The notes: a model not told the origin generated them from the sequence alone. Counted from the stretch's first letter, positions 9,132 through 17,750 are shown. The stretch is 42,169 bases of DNA from JALEFZ01 sp039817415 (GCA_039817415.1 JBCBVV010000055.1:1-42169), one strand, 5' to 3'. Translations and numbers: made by a program.

Positions 9132-9650
9132 CTGTTGCTTATGGATTTATCTTGTGATTGTAATCAGGCTTTTAAGCCCACTAAACGGTAAAATATTATC
9201 TTAGAAGATAAACAATTCTTGTTCGCAAAACTAAAATTCAGGTTAATTTTCATTTTGTTATCAATCCCTTAACAAAATGTTCGAATTTATAGGCCCTACG
9301 AAGCAATAACCTACATTTCTTGGCCAGAAATGGAAACATGAAAGGTAATTTTTTTTCCATGTTTTGGCATATTTTTCAGGATGATTTTTGTTTTAGGGAA
9401 TGATCCATTAATTAGCAATAGATTATTCCTTCCAAAAGGACAGCCACACTGACGCTATTCAAGTAGTTCAAAAAGTCTTTATTTATAGGGTATTCTGCTG
9501 AAAATGCAGGGCTTATGTCAATTGGAATTCAAACCAATTCAGAGATTTTTTGTACATTGAATTTATTAAACCATTCTACACTACACTATCCAGTCATATC
9601 GAGCAACGTCGACAATCAAATCTTCGTTTTACACTTTAATGAATATCTGA
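9132..9650. other. 519-nt divergent intergenic region with two inverted repeats
   Basis: This stretch separates recQ (leftward) from the ECF sigma factor (rightward). I find no convincing gene; a 65-codon ORF at 9515-9712 overlaps the sigma gene and looks accidental. It holds a 7-bp palindrome (9196-9211) and a perfect 10-bp inverted repeat (9251-9260 with 9270-9279, 9-nt spacer), which may be an operator or a small hairpin. No clear match to the TAnnTTTG promoter was found in front of the sigma gene. Confidence 0.5.
9251..9279. repeat. Perfect 10-bp inverted repeat upstream of sigma gene
   Basis: Arms CATTTTGTTA (9251-9260) and TAACAAAATG (9270-9279) are exact reverse complements, separated by 9 nt. 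No T-run follows, so a terminator is unlikely; a dimeric regulator site in the recQ/sigma divergent region is one reading. Confidence 0.5.
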
Positions 9651-10223
9651 ATGAGACTATCAGATTATACGGAGGACGATATCATCGAAGGCTGCATCAA
9701 TGGGGGTCGTAAATACCAGAAGGTATTGTACGAACGCTTCTATGGCAGCATGATGGTAGTGTGCATGCGTTATACCAATGAACGAGAAGAGGCCAGAGAT
9801 GTACTTCATGAAGGCTTCATGAAAGTTTTTAAAAACATTCACAAGTTCAACAAGGGAACAAACCTTGGCGCGTGGATAAGGAGGATCATGGTGAATACGG
9901 CCATTGACCACTACCGCAAAAAGGCCAAAGGGCCTGCATTGGTAGAGATCAACCACGCCATTCACGAAATTGATACCAATGACGTTTTGTCAGACATGAG
10001 TGCAGAAGAAATCTTGGGTCTTGTACAAAGACTATCTCCTGCCTACAAAATGGTCTTTAACCTTTACGTCATCGAAGGCTACCCCCATAAAGAAGTGGGC
10101 AAACTCCTTGGAATCAGTGAAGGAACCTCCAAATCCAATTTGGCCAAAGCAAGAGCCAAGCTCCAAAAAATGATCATTAACTCGAGAAGAATCCGCAGAG
10201 CGGAAGGAGAAAATTATGCTTGA
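9651..10223 (+). CDS. RNA polymerase ECF sigma-70 factor
   Basis: The 190-residue protein is a group 4 (ECF) sigma factor that directs RNA polymerase to a special promoter set. Region 2 runs over about residues 18-85 (YERFYGSMMVVCMRYTNERE, then EGFMKVFKNIHKFNKGTNLGAWIRRI). Region 4 with its helix-turn-helix is at about 120-178 (LSPAYKMVFNLYVIEGYPHKEVGKLLGISEGTSKSNLAKARAKL as two helices). The ATG at 9651 gives the normal length. The stop overlaps the start of the next gene by 8 nt, so the two are translationally coupled, and the downstream protein is the likely anti-sigma partner. Its closeness to porU/porV suggests, but does not show, control of secretion or envelope genes. Confidence 0.93.
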   Translation: MRLSDYTEDDIIEGCINGGRKYQKVLYERFYGSMMVVCMRYTNEREEARDVLHEGFMKVFKNIHKFNKGTNLGAWIRRIMVNTAIDHYRKKAKGPALVEINHAIHEIDTNDVLSDMSAEEILGLVQRLSPAYKMVFNLYVIEGYPHKEVGKLLGISEGTSKSNLAKARAKLQKMIINSRRIRRAEGENYA

Positions 10224-11973
10224 TAGACACGAAGTTGAATGGATCAAAATGAAGCTCGCAAACCTGGAACTTCCTCTACAGGAAGAAGACTGGGATGTGA
10301 TGTCAAAACAGCTAGATGCTGCTGATTTTGATCAAGAACTACGTGGTAAATTTTCCGCTTTCACCCTTCCTCTAGACTCAAATACATGGGAAGAAATGGT
10401 TGATCAACTTGATCAGCACGATTTTGACCAAATGATGCAGGCCAAACTAACAGGCATGGAAATGCCAGTTGAAACGGACGCCTGGCACGAGTTTGAAGAA
10501 CAATACCTCGACCCACAGCCCTCAAAGGCAAGAGCCGCCATTAGTGCACAAGTGAGAAACTTGCATGCCCCCTTGATGGATAAGATTATACGTCAAAAGT
10601 TTAATGGCTTTGAACTCTCGCCCCTTAGAAATGACTGGCTTGACATGCTCGAGCTGTTAGAAAAAGGCTTCGACCGAAATGTCAAATATACCTTATACAA
10701 TCACTCAGTTAAAGGGGTAAGAAGTGATTGGAGAAAAATGAGTCTTTTACTCGATCAGGTGGGTGGACCTGTTATTAGATTCCCTTATATGAGGGTGGCC
10801 GCAGCAGCCATGATCTTTTTCGCCATTCTGATTGGAGGAAACTATTGGATGAGCTCTAATGGATACAGAAATCCACTCATGGCCCTAGTCTCTCCTGCCG
10901 ATAGTCTTCATCAACAAACGTCTAATGCAGCTAATTCTCCTGCCTTTGCAACCAACCATTCTCGTCATAAGACATCAGAACAGCTAAGTACGGAAGACAA
11001 TCAACAACTTATACATTCGGATACGGTTCAGGACCAACAGTTTGAAGGTCAGCACCTATCTCCCAAAGGTCCAGATATGGTATTGGCAGCTATGGATGCA
11101 TCGGAGACTATGTCTATCCAGTTGGCCGGGCAGGAATTTTCTACGTCGAGACCTTCTTTTGCCTCTCATAAAGAACAGAAAACCGTAGAAGAGAATAATC
11201 TCCTTGAAGTCCTACAAGCTGTAGAAAAAAGAAAATCCAACATAAGCATCTCTAAAATGGGTGTGTTGGCGATGAATGATTATTGGGAAGTAGATGGAGA
11301 GCAAAAATCATGGGTGCCCATTACTGGGAAAATCAAAAGAGAAATTTGGATTGGTGGCTACGTTGGAACGACAAGCACCAAGGCAGAGCTTAATGGCTCC
11401 TCCGACAAAGTTGGGTTTGCAGCAGGTGTGAAGAGCCAAATCAAATTCAACGAAAATTGGTCGCTCGTAACCGGGCTGAATTATAACACTGAGAATTTCC
11501 TTCACCAGTATAAAGAATTGACCCCAGAAGGCGATGGCTTCATCAACAAAGCCTATCAAGGCACCATCACCAGCCTCGACCTGCCTATCATGGCTAGGTA
11601 TCAATTTGCTTCCGAGAATGACTTGAGGCTGTATATACAAGCTGGTGTAGCGCCATCTATTAGCTTAAGTGAAGATTACCTGGAATACGACCCAACGGCC
11701 GCAGGACTCGTTAGTAGAAATCCAAGCCTACCTCTTAACAATGAACCTGTAAGCTACTTCCAACAGCTGAACACCTATCCTGGAAACATCCAGTTGTCCT
11801 TTGGATTCTCATATCCTGTTAATGAAAACCTGAAAGTGGAACTTGAGCCTTACTTCATCCAAAACCTTCAAGCTACAGCAGGTACAGAGGGATTAGGTGT
11901 TCCCAAAAGGCTGTACACAGCTGGGGTTGGTCTAAACTTCTTCTACAAGGCTACTCAATCAGGAAAAAAATAG
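10216..11973 (+). CDS. Cytosolic-repeat / TM / outer-membrane beta-barrel-like protein, putative anti-sigma partner
   Basis: The 585-residue protein has three parts. Residues 1-190 are charged, with about 32-residue repeats each carrying a D/T-x-W-x-x-M/F core (Trp26, 58, 90, 141, 172) and often ending in DFDQ. Residues 193-212 (YMRVAAAAMIFFAILIGGNY) form one membrane helix. Residues 213-365 are low-complexity linker. Residues 370-585 look like a porin-family eight-stranded barrel of the outer membrane beta-barrel domain type (EIWIGGYVG, SLVTGLNYN, DLPIMARYQF, LYIQAGVAPS, NIQLSFGFSYPV, KVELEPYFIQ, GVGLNFFY). The start overlaps the sigma gene by 8 nt. The N-terminal half probably faces the cytosol and could bind sigma, while the barrel-like half faces the periplasm or outer membrane. 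The anti-sigma role is inferred from position only. Confidence 0.8.
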   Translation: MLDRHEVEWIKMKLANLELPLQEEDWDVMSKQLDAADFDQELRGKFSAFTLPLDSNTWEEMVDQLDQHDFDQMMQAKLTGMEMPVETDAWHEFEEQYLDPQPSKARAAISAQVRNLHAPLMDKIIRQKFNGFELSPLRNDWLDMLELLEKGFDRNVKYTLYNHSVKGVRSDWRKMSLLLDQVGGPVIRFPYMRVAAAAMIFFAILIGGNYWMSSNGYRNPLMALVSPADSLHQQTSNAANSPAFATNHSRHKTSEQLSTEDNQQLIHSDTVQDQQFEGQHLSPKGPDMVLAAMDASETMSIQLAGQEFSTSRPSFASHKEQKTVEENNLLEVLQAVEKRKSNISISKMGVLAMNDYWEVDGEQKSWVPITGKIKREIWIGGYVGTTSTKAELNGSSDKVGFAAGVKSQIKFNENWSLVTGLNYNTENFLHQYKELTPEGDGFINKAYQGTITSLDLPIMARYQFASENDLRLYIQAGVAPSISLSEDYLEYDPTAAGLVSRNPSLPLNNEPVSYFQQLNTYPGNIQLSFGFSYPVNENLKVELEPYFIQNLQATAGTEGLGVPKRLYTAGVGLNFFYKATQSGKK

Positions 11974-12049
11974 CGCTATTGCTGAGTTACATAATTAGGT
12001 CGGTGATGAATTCATCGGCTCAAGAAGCTATGGTTGGATAGGTAGGGAC

Positions 12050-12096
12050 AAAAAAAAATTAGGGGACTCAATCCCTCTCGGGAGAGTCAACCCTAA
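12050..12096 (-). terminator. Leftward intrinsic terminator with GAGA tetraloop
   Basis: Read on the minus strand, a three-part stem (6, 5 and 4 bp separated by symmetric TT/TT internal loops) closes on a GAGA loop of the GNRA class and is followed by nine T. On the plus strand the loop is TCTC and no T-run follows, so the leftward reading is favoured. No leftward protein gene lies upstream of it. Confidence 0.65.
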
Positions 12097-12207
12097 CCCC
12101 TAGCTTCTGTATCTGGCTTAACGCCTTGATGATCACAAGGTGCATCCATTATTTCGATTTTTAAAATGTTTTAATTTAAAAACATTACATTCAGAATAGC
12201 ACAATAC

Positions 12208-12242
12208 AAAAAAGAACGTCCTACATCTCACGACGCAGGACG
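12208..12242 (-). terminator. Leftward intrinsic terminator with GTGA tetraloop
   Basis: On the minus strand an 11-bp stem (12232-12242 with 12217-12227) is fully paired if two G-U wobbles are allowed, closes on GTGA (a GNRA loop) and runs into TTCTTTTTT. On the plus strand the same two positions are A-C mismatches, which argues that the functional RNA is leftward. Confidence 0.65.
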
Positions 12243-12480
12243 CAACCCCTAAAACCTAAACTACTACCTTGAATCGTTAGCTTTTAAAGCTATTCTTTGT
12301 GGGTTAAGTAGTGTGTTGTTTTGTTTGACAATTCAAAGGTGGGGAAATGAAATTACACTTCATACGTAGATTCGTATATTTATTTACATGTAATTTACTG
12401 TAGTCTTAATTGTGTAAGGCTATCTGCAACACTTTTAGAAAAATGTAGTTGAATGAGATGTGAGTCCAATCACATATCAA
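12243..12480 (-). ncRNA. Candidate leftward small RNA (5' end undefined)
   Basis: This is the stretch that would be transcribed just before the leftward terminator at 12208-12242. It has no supported ORF, contains a 7-bp hairpin (TAGCTTT/AAAGCTA) and short complementary segments. I found no exact TAnnTTTG promoter on this strand, so the 5' boundary given is arbitrary. A second RNA could lie between the two terminators. Support comes only from the terminators. Confidence 0.3.
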
Positions 12481-12503
12481 TTGAAACACCAACTTAAGGT
12501 CAT

Positions 12504-12617
12504 ATGATTTCGAATTTTTTGAATATCGCTTTACTTACTTCTCTGGCAATCATTGGGTTGATCCTAATCGTTTTCTTTTTTGTTAGGCAGAATAAGACTG
12601 TTAAAGAGGAAGAATAA
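12504..12617 (+). CDS. Putative 37-residue single-span membrane protein
   Basis: The ORF encodes a 37-residue peptide with a short N-terminus (MISNFLN), one continuous hydrophobic helix of about 20 residues (8-27, from IALLTSL to VFFFV) and a basic-then-acidic tail (RQNKTVKEEE). The positive residues right after the helix fit an N-out/C-in inner-membrane protein. AAGG lies 4 nt before the ATG. Such short membrane ORFs are common in Bacteroidota and are often missed or misannotated. I do not recognise a specific family. It stands alone 240 nt before porU. A chance ORF is possible, but a start, ribosome site and clean TM plus charged tail together are suggestive. Confidence 0.5.
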   Translation: MISNFLNIALLTSLAIIGLILIVFFFVRQNKTVKEEE

Positions 12618-12766
12618 TTTATGTAAGAGTTTTTGATGATTCGGGGAAGGAGAGGATGTGAAAAGGAAAAATTCTCTCTGAAACCAAGTATTACTGACAA
12701 GTTCAACTGGTAAAAAGTCATTTCGGGGACTTCCCAAGATGATTTTTTTGGCTTTTTAGTGATAAA

Positions 12767-12797
12767 TTGATCCTGATAACATAGGAGTATTTTTTTG
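12767..12797 (+). promoter_or_regulatory. Candidate promoter of porU
   Basis: TTG (12767-12769), an 18-nt spacer and TATTTTTTTG (12788-12797) resemble the Bacteroidota sigma-ABfr promoter (TTTG, about 19 nt, TAnnTTTG), with two extra T. The start site would be near 12804, giving a leader of about 54 nt. Confidence 0.4.
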
Positions 12798-12857
12798 CCT
12801 TATCTAAGAGTTCGACATTTCGTTTCTTGAGGTATATTCTACAACACGTTAATCTTC

Positions 12858-15800
12858 ATGAAAAAGGTAGCACTTTACCTGGGTGTGTGGCTATTAGCAC
12901 TCCCCATATTCGGCCAGTACGCATCTAACTCAGTTCTAAGTTCTGGAACTTGGGTTAAAATGGGTATTCTTGAAAGTGGTGTTTATCGTCTTGATTCCGA
13001 TTACCTTAACAGTATAGGAATCGACCCCGCTACGATTGATCCACGAAATATCCAATTGTATGGCAATGGAGGAGGAATGCTGCCACAGGCAAACAGTGCC
13101 GACCGCTTTGACGACTTAGTCCAAAACAGAATACAAGTTGTAGGGGAAGGGGATGGCTCTTTCGACAATGGAGATTATGTCCTATTCTATGGTGAAGGGC
13201 CTCATGTATTCAATTGGGATGCAGAATCACAAATGTACCTGCACGAACTTCATCTTTACTCAGATACAAACTTTTATTTCCTACACATAGGAAATCAGGC
13301 TGGCCTAAGAATTGAAGATCAAGAAGCCCCTGGCAACATCACCCAGACCAATCCCAACACCAGAAATAGACTTTTTCACGAATCTGAAGAAGACAACGAA
13401 ATCTTCTCAGGACGTTATTGGCTCGGAGAGGATTTTAATGAATTTGACGCTACTCAAAACTTCTCCTTCTTCACACCTGATGTAGCTGATGGAAGCCAAA
13501 TCAACATGACACTGGAAGTGGCTGCGGCGGCTAGTACACCTACCTCTTTCGATGTGTTGGTCAACAACCAAGTGGTAAGCACGATTAGCATTTCGCAGGT
13601 GGTCCTAAATTCAGAGACTTCTGATGCCTACAAAATCGCGACTCGCCTGATCCAACTGGATGCAGATGATGTACGAAATGACTCCCTCACTATTACCCTG
13701 AAATACAATTTTGGAGAACCTAATCGTAGCCAAGGATGGCTAAGTTTTATAGACTTAGACTATCAACAAAAGGCATCCTTGGAGAAAAAGGACCAAACTT
13801 TCATTGCCCTAGCTGACTTACTGGCGACTGGTGAGGTAGCCTCCCTTAGCATAGATGGAGCAGACAATAACACAAGAATCTGGAATATTTCAGATTTACA
13901 AAACCCTGTAAATGTTCCATTAAGTGTCTCGAATGACCGTGGTTCCTATACAATAGATGCAAGCACGAGAACAGAACTGTATGCTTTCAAAGGATCCTTC
14001 AAGCAACCTGTTTCTTACGAAGCTGTTGCCAATCAGGATCTACACGCCCAGTCTCCAGCACAATACTTGATTATTTCTCCTCCTGAGTTCATGTCAGAGG
14101 CTGAAAGGCTGGCAGATTTCCACAGAACCAAATTTGGAAGAACTGTTGCCATGGCCACACCAGAGCAGATATACAATGAGTTCTCAAGCGGCAAACAGGA
14201 TGTATCTGCTATTCGAGACTACATTAGAATGCACTGGAAGCGTGGTCTCGAAGTAAATCTTGGGCACGTCCTATTCTTCGGAGATGGCTCGTTCATTTAT
14301 AAGTACATCTCAGAGAATAGAAACAACCTGACCAACTTTATTCCTTCCTATCAATCCAGAAATTCATGGAGACCAGATTTCTCTTTCACTGCAGATGACT
14401 TTTATGCCATGATGGAGGAAAGTGAAGGCTATTGGGGAGAAGGAAGCCGTTACAAAGGTGATAATACCCTACAAAGAAATACCTTGGACATAGCAATTGG
14501 TCGTCTGCCTATTGAATCGCTTCAACAAGCTGAGGAAATCGTAGACAAGATCATTCAATACGTTAACAATCCTGATGGAGAGGACTTTGGTAGCTGGAGA
14601 AATAGAATCGTTCTGGTTGCAGACCACAAGGACCAAGACGGAAGTATCCACGCACGACAGGCTGATAGCTACAGCTCAAGAATTGAGGCTGGAGATGCTT
14701 GCTACAACATTGAGAAAATCTTCATGGATAATTATAACCTGGTGATTACAGCCGGAGAAAAAGACTTTCCTGAAGGGAGACAAGCATTACTGGATGCCCT
14801 AAATGCAGGGAGCCTTATCCTGAATTATACAGGCCATGGAGGCTACAACGCATGGTCCGACGCAAGAATCTTCACCAACTCTGACCTTTCGGGTATTGAG
14901 AACCCTGGTAGATTCCCTGTGGTGATGACGGCAACTTGTACCTATGGTAGGTTCGATGATCCATTCCAACGTTCAGGTGCTGAACAATTGATGATGTTAC
15001 CTACTACAGGAGCCATCGCGATGTTCACCACAGTAAGGCTCGTTTACTCGGGTCCCAATGCGACACTCAACAGAAACTTCTATAACCACGTTTTCAAGTT
15101 TGATTCCATTCAAGGAAGGATGCCAACTCTTGGAGAGGTGCTTGTAAAAACAAAGAACGAGACTTATCAAGTTTCTAACCTCAACACAAGGGCCTTTACC
15201 CTGCTTGGTGATCCTGGCATTAGCATGAATTACCCAGATTTAAGGGCCATTATCCAGCAAATCAATGATCTCCCCCTTGACCCAAGTAGACCTGATACCC
15301 TGAAATCTTTGGGTAAGGTCAGCATCACAGGAGAGATGCAGGATCAAACTGGAAACAGTATAGAGGATTTCGAAGGCAGGTTGAACATTACTGTATTTGA
15401 TAAGCCAACAGAATTCACCACAAATCGTGCGCCCTATACCTTCAATAGCCAGATCAACAGAATATTTAACGGAGTTGCTACGGTGGAGAATGGGAAATTT
15501 GACTTCGAATTCGTTGTTCCTATCGACATCTCCTACGAGGATGGCCAAGGGAAGATCAGCATGTATGCAGTAGGAAATGGAACTGATGGCTCAGGCTGTT
15601 TGAACAACCTTGAAGTGGCAGGAACTGATCCCAATGCAGAACTGGATCGCCAAGGACCGGAAGTAGAACTCTTCATCAATGACTCTTTATGGAAGGATGG
15701 AGGCATCACAAGTGCCAACCCCTATCTATATGCGCTTGTATTTGATGAAAATGGGATCAATACGGTGGGAACAGGTATTGGTCATGAAATCAGTGCCTTT

Positions 15801-16316
15801 TTGGATGACAACCAAGAAGAAGTCTTGGTATTGAATGACTTTTACACAGCCTTCCCCAATTCTTACCAAAAAGGAACAGTAAAATACCAGTTGAAGGATT
15901 TGGAAGATGGCCCACACACCCTAAAAATTCGTGTATGGGACGTCGCCAATAATTCAACGGAAGCGACTACGAATTTTGTAGTTGCCGACAACGAAAATAT
16001 TGTTCTTGATCAGATTTTAAGTGTACCCAATCCTGGAAAGGTAGGGCAAGGGACCACCTTCTGGTTACAACATAACTTGGACGGTAAGGAGATCAAGGTA
16101 AATGTAGATATCATTGGCCTTGATGGAAGGAAATTAGCTGCTCTAGACGCACAATTTGTAGCAGAAGGGAATAATTTCCAGGGAATTAGTTGGGATGGTA
16201 CTGCCCACAATGGAAATGCTGTTCCGGAAGGACTTTATGTGTTTTATGTGAGAATCACAGATGTTTCATCCGGAGAAGAAATTGAAGCCGCAGAAAAATT
16301 GATTCTTCTGAGATAG
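12858..16316 (+). CDS. porU: Type IX secretion system sortase PorU
   Basis: PorU is the outer-membrane sortase of the T9SS: it cuts the C-terminal signal domain from cargo and attaches cargo to the cell surface. The 1152-residue protein starts with a signal peptide (MKKVALYLGVWLLALPIFGQ), has a long beta-rich N-terminal region, then a gingipain-like C25 peptidase domain. The catalytic His660 lies in NYTGHGGYNAWSD and the nucleophile Cys694 in TATCTYGRFDDP. The C-terminus (about 1055-1150) has a FlgD-Ig-like fold (VPNPGK, WDGTAHNGNAVPEGLYVFYVRI) and ends in EKLILLR. Length and order match known PorU proteins. porV lies 288 nt downstream on the same strand, the usual pairing, since PorU works in a complex with PorV. 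Confidence 0.95.
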   Translation: MKKVALYLGVWLLALPIFGQYASNSVLSSGTWVKMGILESGVYRLDSDYLNSIGIDPATIDPRNIQLYGNGGGMLPQANSADRFDDLVQNRIQVVGEGDGSFDNGDYVLFYGEGPHVFNWDAESQMYLHELHLYSDTNFYFLHIGNQAGLRIEDQEAPGNITQTNPNTRNRLFHESEEDNEIFSGRYWLGEDFNEFDATQNFSFFTPDVADGSQINMTLEVAAAASTPTSFDVLVNNQVVSTISISQVVLNSETSDAYKIATRLIQLDADDVRNDSLTITLKYNFGEPNRSQGWLSFIDLDYQQKASLEKKDQTFIALADLLATGEVASLSIDGADNNTRIWNISDLQNPVNVPLSVSNDRGSYTIDASTRTELYAFKGSFKQPVSYEAVANQDLHAQSPAQYLIISPPEFMSEAERLADFHRTKFGRTVAMATPEQIYNEFSSGKQDVSAIRDYIRMHWKRGLEVNLGHVLFFGDGSFIYKYISENRNNLTNFIPSYQSRNSWRPDFSFTADDFYAMMEESEGYWGEGSRYKGDNTLQRNTLDIAIGRLPIESLQQAEEIVDKIIQYVNNPDGEDFGSWRNRIVLVADHKDQDGSIHARQADSYSSRIEAGDACYNIEKIFMDNYNLVITAGEKDFPEGRQALLDALNAGSLILNYTGHGGYNAWSDARIFTNSDLSGIENPGRFPVVMTATCTYGRFDDPFQRSGAEQLMMLPTTGAIAMFTTVRLVYSGPNATLNRNFYNHVFKFDSIQGRMPTLGEVLVKTKNETYQVSNLNTRAFTLLGDPGISMNYPDLRAIIQQINDLPLDPSRPDTLKSLGKVSITGEMQDQTGNSIEDFEGRLNITVFDKPTEFTTNRAPYTFNSQINRIFNGVATVENGKFDFEFVVPIDISYEDGQGKISMYAVGNGTDGSGCLNNLEVAGTDPNAELDRQGPEVELFINDSLWKDGGITSANPYLYALVFDENGINTVGTGIGHEISAFLDDNQEEVLVLNDFYTAFPNSYQKGTVKYQLKDLEDGPHTLKIRVWDVANNSTEATTNFVVADNENIVLDQILSVPNPGKVGQGTTFWLQHNLDGKEIKVNVDIIGLDGRKLAALDAQFVAEGNNFQGISWDGTAHNGNAVPEGLYVFYVRITDVSSGEEIEAAEKLILLR

Positions 16317-16344
16317 AGCCTTTTGTCAAAGGAAAGGCACTCAG
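16308..16344 (+). other. Hairpin overlapping the porU stop codon
   Basis: A 5-bp outer stem (CTGAG/CTCAG) and 6-bp inner stem (GCCTTT/AAAGGC) overlap the end of porU. No T-run follows, so it may stabilise the mRNA 3' end or be chance rather than terminate. Confidence 0.3.
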
Positions 16345-16479
16345 AAAGATGATTTTCGGGAAAGACCCTTTACAAAACAGTTAATTTAGGGTTTATTGCA
16401 GGGCGAGGCTTCCAATTGCTGGAAATGACGTTAATTGAGTAAAAAATTAAATTTTACGTAAGTTCGTTGAAGATTTACG

Positions 16480-16511
16480 TTTCATTCCGAACAACTAAGT
16501 CTATATTTTTG
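16480..16511 (+). promoter_or_regulatory. Candidate promoter of porV
   Basis: An exact TATTTTTG (16504-16511) preceded after 20 nt by TTTC (16480-16483) fits the Bacteroidota promoter. The start would be near 16518, with an 87-nt leader. A second possible pair, TTG with TAAGTTCG at 16459-16466 after 21 nt, lies just upstream. porV may thus be transcribed separately from porU. Confidence 0.4.
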
Positions 16512-16604
16512 TCTTCATAATAGAATCAGTATACCTGCCTATGATTTAACTGCTACACTTTAATTTACTGTACATTAACCATTATTCATTCAAGGTAGCA
16601 TAAG

Positions 16605-17750
16605 ATGAGGAAAGTAATTATTTCACTCGTATGTTTGGGCGCTTTATTTACGAGCAGCAATGTCTTTGCCCAGACCAATGCAGCTGGACAAGACGTAACG
16701 TTAAAAACGATTACTACAGCTGTTCCCTTTCTCATGGTCGCCCCTGACTCCAGATATGGAGCTATGGGTGAAGCAGGTGTAGCGATTGCAGATGACGCAA
16801 ATGCCACACACTGGAATCCCTCCGGGCTAGGTTTTACGGACCAGCGCATGGGATTCAGCATGTCATACTCTCCCTGGCTAAGAGCTTTGTCTATTCCAGA
16901 TATCAACCTGATGTATCTTTCCGGTTACTACAACACAGGAAACTCGGGTGTTATTGGAGCCTCTCTTCGTTATTTTTCTCTAGGAGAAATTCAGTTTACG
17001 GACAACGAAGGTGAGTTTGCTGGTTCTGACAAGCCCAATGAATTCGCACTGGATGTAGCTTATGCGCTGAAAGTGTCTGAAGTTTTTTCTGCTGCGGTAA
17101 CTCTACGCTACTTCAACAGCCGACTAACTTCTGCAGGAGGAGTCAATGAAGAAAACCAGTATGTAAACTCTGCTGCCGGTGATGTTTCTTTCCTTTACAG
17201 AAAGCCCTTCAAAATCCGTGGAGCCTCTGATATTCCTGTAGAGTTTTCTTCAGGTCTGAACCTATCTAACATTGGTCCTAAGATTTCTTACTCAGCTTCT
17301 ACTACTGAAAGAGATTTTATCCCAACCAACCTTCGCATAGGATATGCTTTCAAGTTCTTCCTAGATGAGTACAACTCGATTACATTCGCGAACGACTACA
17401 ACAAGTTGTTAGTCCCTTCTGAAGGCGGTGGGTCTGATGTACCTTTGCTAGACGGTATCTTTGGTAGCTTCGGAGATGCAGAAGGAGGATTCAGCGAAGA
17501 ATTGGCTGAGATCAATATGTCTTTCGGATTAGAGTACTGGTACCAAGAGCTATTTGCAGCTAGAATCGGTTTCTTCTACGAAGATCCTACAAAAGGAAAC
17601 AGAAAGTTTATCACACTAGGTGCTGGTATCAAGTACAATGTATTTGGTCTACACTTCGCTTACCTTGCTCCAATCGAGCAGAGCCACCCCTTACAGAACA
17701 CACTACGTTTTACGCTGACTTACGATTTCGACTCAGCAGGAAACGAATAG
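16605..17750 (+). CDS. porV: Type IX secretion outer-membrane protein PorV (LptO)
   Basis: PorV is a FadL-like beta-barrel that shuttles cargo from the T9SS translocon to the PorU sortase. The 381-residue protein has a signal peptide (cut after VFAQ), then the family's marked N-terminus: TAVPFLMVAPDSRYGAMGEAGVAIADDANATHWNPSGL, a hatch-like segment. A series of amphipathic strands follows, and the end is LRFTLTYDFDSAGNE. The length matches known PorV (about 380-390). It follows porU, and a strong bidirectional terminator ends the transcript right after the stop. A firm call, supported by motif and neighbour. Confidence 0.95.
   Translation: MRKVIISLVCLGALFTSSNVFAQTNAAGQDVTLKTITTAVPFLMVAPDSRYGAMGEAGVAIADDANATHWNPSGLGFTDQRMGFSMSYSPWLRALSIPDINLMYLSGYYNTGNSGVIGASLRYFSLGEIQFTDNEGEFAGSDKPNEFALDVAYALKVSEVFSAAVTLRYFNSRLTSAGGVNEENQYVNSAAGDVSFLYRKPFKIRGASDIPVEFSSGLNLSNIGPKISYSASTTERDFIPTNLRIGYAFKFFLDEYNSITFANDYNKLLVPSEGGGSDVPLLDGIFGSFGDAEGGFSEELAEINMSFGLEYWYQELFAARIGFFYEDPTKGNRKFITLGAGIKYNVFGLHFAYLAPIEQSHPLQNTLRFTLTYDFDSAGNE

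Larger units (their letters stand above)
11974..12857. other. 884-nt intergenic region rich in RNA-like structure
   Basis: This long gap upstream of porU contains a 12-bp palindrome (12005-12016), an 8-bp stem (12023-12030 with 12101-12108) enclosing a strong hairpin, two leftward terminators (12050-12096 and 12208-12242), a 7-bp hairpin near 12278-12292 (TAGCTTT/AAAGCTA), the 37-codon ORF at 12504-12617 and a candidate porU promoter. The rest is AT-rich with no coding signal that I can support. Confidence 0.6.

Noticed and set aside
9515..9712. 65-codon ORF before the sigma factor
   Set aside because: It overlaps the sigma gene start, has no recognisable features and lies over likely promoter sequence.
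12500..12721. 73-codon leftward ORF in the porU upstream gap
   Set aside because: Its composition follows the AT-rich strand and it lies antisense to the more protein-like 37-codon ORF; no domain is visible.
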